DNA from: Glandiceps talaboti | Taxonomy: Eukaryota > Hemichordata > Enteropneusta > Spengelidae | Reading direction: 5' to 3' | Assembly (NCBI RefSeq): GCF_964340395.1 | Contig: NC_135570.1 | Location: 18,334,821-18,398,820, forward strand | Length of the DNA stretch: 64,000 nucleotides | In this document: positions 61,498-64,000 of the stretch, piece by piece | Position numbering within the stretch: the first letter of the stretch is position 1 | How the letters are laid out: each line of letters opens with the position of its first letter | Made by a program: the position numbers and the translations under genes | The notes under the pieces: generated by a model | Seen by the model: the letters and a program-made list of their open reading frames with translations, nothing else | Databases searched by the model: none | Told to the model about the DNA's origin: nothing

Positions 61498-62470
61498 AGT
61501 CCCCGCCGGATGAAGTCCGGGACGGGGACTTATGGAATGGGTTCCGTGCGTCCGTGTGTCCGTGTGTGCGTGCGTGCGTCCGTCCGCAGCCGCTTCTTGG
61601 AGATGCCTGGACTGATTTTTTTCAAACTTGGTACAGGGGCAACATACAATGGCATACATATGCACGTCAATTTGTTTCATGATACCATCCAATATGGCTA
61701 GCAGCCATTTTGTTTGTGAATTTTCCCTGACCAAAGACATAAATCAGACATGCGAGAACAAATCTCATTCAAAGTTGCTATTAGGACAGTGTTCTATGGC
61801 ATATATGTGCATATTCATTGTTGTCATGATACGATCCAATATGGCTGCCTGGCAGCCATTTTGTTTGCAAATTTTCCATGTCCAAAGCCATAACTCAGAC
61901 ATGCTTGAACAGATCTCATTCAAAGTTGGTATTAGGACAGTGTTCTATGACATACATGTCCATATTCATTTTCATCATGATACCATCCAATATGGCTGCC
62001 TGGCAGCCATTTTGTTTGTGAATTTTCTATGTCCAAAGCCATAACTCAGACATGCTTGAACAGATCTCATTCAAAGTTTGTATTAGGACAGTGTTCTATG
62101 ACATACATGTGCATATCCATTTTCGTCGTGATACGATCCAATATGGCTGCCTGGCAGCCATTTTGTTTGTGAATTTTCCATATCCAAAGCCATAACTCAG
62201 ACATGCTTGAACAGATCTCATTCAAAGTTGGTATTAGGACAATGTTCTATGACATACATGTGCATATCCATTTTTGTCGTGATACGATCCCCCATACCCG
62301 ACCAATCCTTTATTGTTGTAGGCATGTTCCATGTCCAACAAGCAGACACAACATATATCTAAGTCTGTTTGATTTAGGTCACAAGTGTTGTTGCGTGATC
62401 AGAGTAGTGATAATTCCTTAAAATCCAATCATAGCGGGGACTATGTCATTCTCAATGACTTGTTTACCAT
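61498..62470. repeat. Third hairpin-headed element with about 150-bp units
   Basis: Starts with AGTCCCCGCC-GGATGAAGTCC-GGGACGGGGACT, an inverted repeat. A CGTCCGTGTGTCCGTGTGTG-like tract follows, then tandem units anchored on CAATATGGCTGCCTGGCAGCC (61694, 61841, 61992, 62143; spacing 147-151). The ORFs at 61628-62044 and 62203 are artefacts of these units. Confidence 0.85.
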
Positions 62471-63908
62471 TAGAATATAGACTTAGCTACTAATTAAGGG
62501 TAGCATTTATTTACCATTAGAATATAGACGTAGCTAATAATTAAGGGTAGCATTTATTTACCATTAGAATATAGACGTAGCTACTAATTAAGGGTAGCAT
62601 TTATTTACCATTAGAATATAGATTTAGCTACTAATTAAGGGTAGCATTTATTTACCATTAGAATATAGACGTAGCTACTAATTAAGGGTAGCATTTATTT
62701 ACCATTAGAATATAGATTTAGCTACTAATTAAGGGTAGCATTTATTTACCATTAGAAAATAGACTTAGCTACTAATTAAGGGTAGCATGTATTTACCATT
62801 AGAATATAGACTTAGCTACTAATAAAGGGTAGCATTTATTTACCATTAGAATATAGACTTAGCTACTAATTAAGGGTAGCATTTATTTACCATTAGAAAA
62901 TAGACTTAGCTACATTGTACTAATTAAGGGTAGCATTTATTTACCATTAGAATATAGACTTAGCTACTAATTAAGGGTAGCATTTATTTACCATTAGAAT
63001 ATAGATTTAGCTACTAATTAAGGGTAGCATTTATTTACCATTAGAATATAGATTTAGCTACTAATTAAGGGTAGCATGTATTTACCATTAGAATATAGAC
63101 TTAGCTACTAATTAAGGGTAGCATTTATTTACCATTAGAATATAGACTTAGCTACTAATTAAGGGTAGCATGTATTTACCATTAGAATATAGACTTAGCT
63201 ACTAATTAAGGGTAGCATTTATTTACCATTAGAATATAGACTTAGCTACATTGTACTAATTAAGGGTAGCATTTATTTACCATTAGAATATAGACTTAGC
63301 TACTAATTAAGGGTAGCATTTATTTACCATTAGAATATAGATTTAGCTACTAATTAAGGGTAGCATTTATTTACCATTAGAATATAGACTTAGCTACTAA
63401 TTAAGGGTAGCATTTATTTACCATTAGAATATAGACTTAGCTACTAATTAAGGGTAGCATGTATTTACCATTAGAATATAGATTTAGCTACTAATTAAGG
63501 GTAGCATGTATTTACCATTAGAATATAGACTTAGCTACTAATTAAGGGTAGCATTTATTTACCATTAGAATATAGATTTAGCTACATTGTAATAATTAAG
63601 GGTAGCATGTATTTACCATTAGAATATAGACTTAGCTACTAATTAAGGGTAGCATGTATTTACCATTAGAATATAGATTTAGCTACTAATTAAGGGTAGC
63701 ATTTATTTACCATTAGAATATAGATTTAGCTACTAATTAAGGGTAGCATTTATTTACCATTAGAATATAGATTTAGCTACTAATTAAGGGTAGCATTTAT
63801 TTACCATTAGAATATAGATTTAGCTACTAATTAAGGGTAGCATTTATTTACCATTAGAATATAGATTTAGCTACTAATTAAGGGTAGCATTTATTTACCA
63901 TTAGAATA
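62463..63908. repeat. 47-bp satellite (third of its size class)
   Basis: About 30 units of TACCATTAGAATATAGACTT, AGCTACTAATTAAGGGTAGC, ATTTATT. The spacing is 47 bp (ACCAT at 62466, 62513 and 62560). Occasional units carry an ATTGTA insertion after GCTAC (62912, 63249, 63585), recurring about every 337 bp, i.e. every seven units. Confidence 0.95.
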
Positions 63909-64000
63909 TATTAGATATATAGTACTGTTCTCCCAGTGTACCCTAGAACAAACCAACATACATTGGACAAAAAAACTACAGCATATATTGCACATGTGTA

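Noticed and set aside
62463-63908. CRISPR-like look of regular 47-bp repeats
   Set aside because: No spacers between repeats and the context is eukaryotic; it is a satellite.

Overview
The window is eukaryotic: nuclear DNA of an animal, most likely a marine invertebrate. The evidence is spliced genes with GT/AG introns, AATAAA signals, long satellites, C2H2 zinc fingers, a P-element-like transposase, Penelope-like and LINE fragments, and many small terminal-inverted-repeat (TIR) elements. I cannot assign a phylum. The DNA is AT-rich, broken by long pure C or G runs. No rRNA, tRNA, CRISPR or prokaryotic operon was seen. Most of the window is repeats; only a few short candidate host exons are visible.

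Region by region. 1-2.8 kb: one copy of a dispersed repeat (family D), then nothing recognisable. 2.8-7.9 kb: a nested satellite (31-bp subunits, 155-bp monomer, 1550-bp higher-order unit). 8.9-12.55 kb: a G/C-run TIR element (B) with a second TIR element (A) nested inside it; a decayed SAP-like coding fragment lies in the outer one. 12.6-14.4 kb: a satellite fragment and one possible small exon. 14.45-23.64 kb: the main feature, an apparently complete P-element-like DNA transposon with 36-bp TIRs and a 9-bp target duplication. It carries two convergent spliced genes, a 460-aa C2H2 protein (+) and a 939-aa transposase (-). 23.9-28.7 kb: a possible small gene, another satellite fragment and minisatellites. 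28.77-30.04 kb: a 5'-truncated Penelope-like element. 31.7-34.5 kb: second copies of A and B. 34.9 kb: a probable first coding exon. 35.5-37.1 kb: two hairpin-headed arrays of about 147-bp repeats. 40.8-41.6 kb: repeat D. 42.55-44.14 kb: a TIR element with TTA target duplication and a damaged zinc-binding ORF. 44.9-48.8 kb: a 47/48-bp satellite interrupted by a 1.25-kb element with minisatellite-like TIRs and by a 167-bp MITE. 49.9-51.8 kb: a possible two-exon gene. 52-53.15 kb: a second, unrelated 48-bp satellite. 54-64 kb: a MITE, a repeat D copy split by a 950-bp TIR insertion, roughly 117-bp and 150-bp tandem arrays, and a third (47-bp) satellite.

In the P-like transposon the reading frames join perfectly across every intron I place, the D-D-E residues are present, and both ends are intact, so it looks young and possibly autonomous. 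The transposase has no visible THAP DNA-binding domain, while the partner gene inside the same element carries a C2H2 finger. This suggests, but does not prove, that DNA binding and catalysis are split between two proteins.
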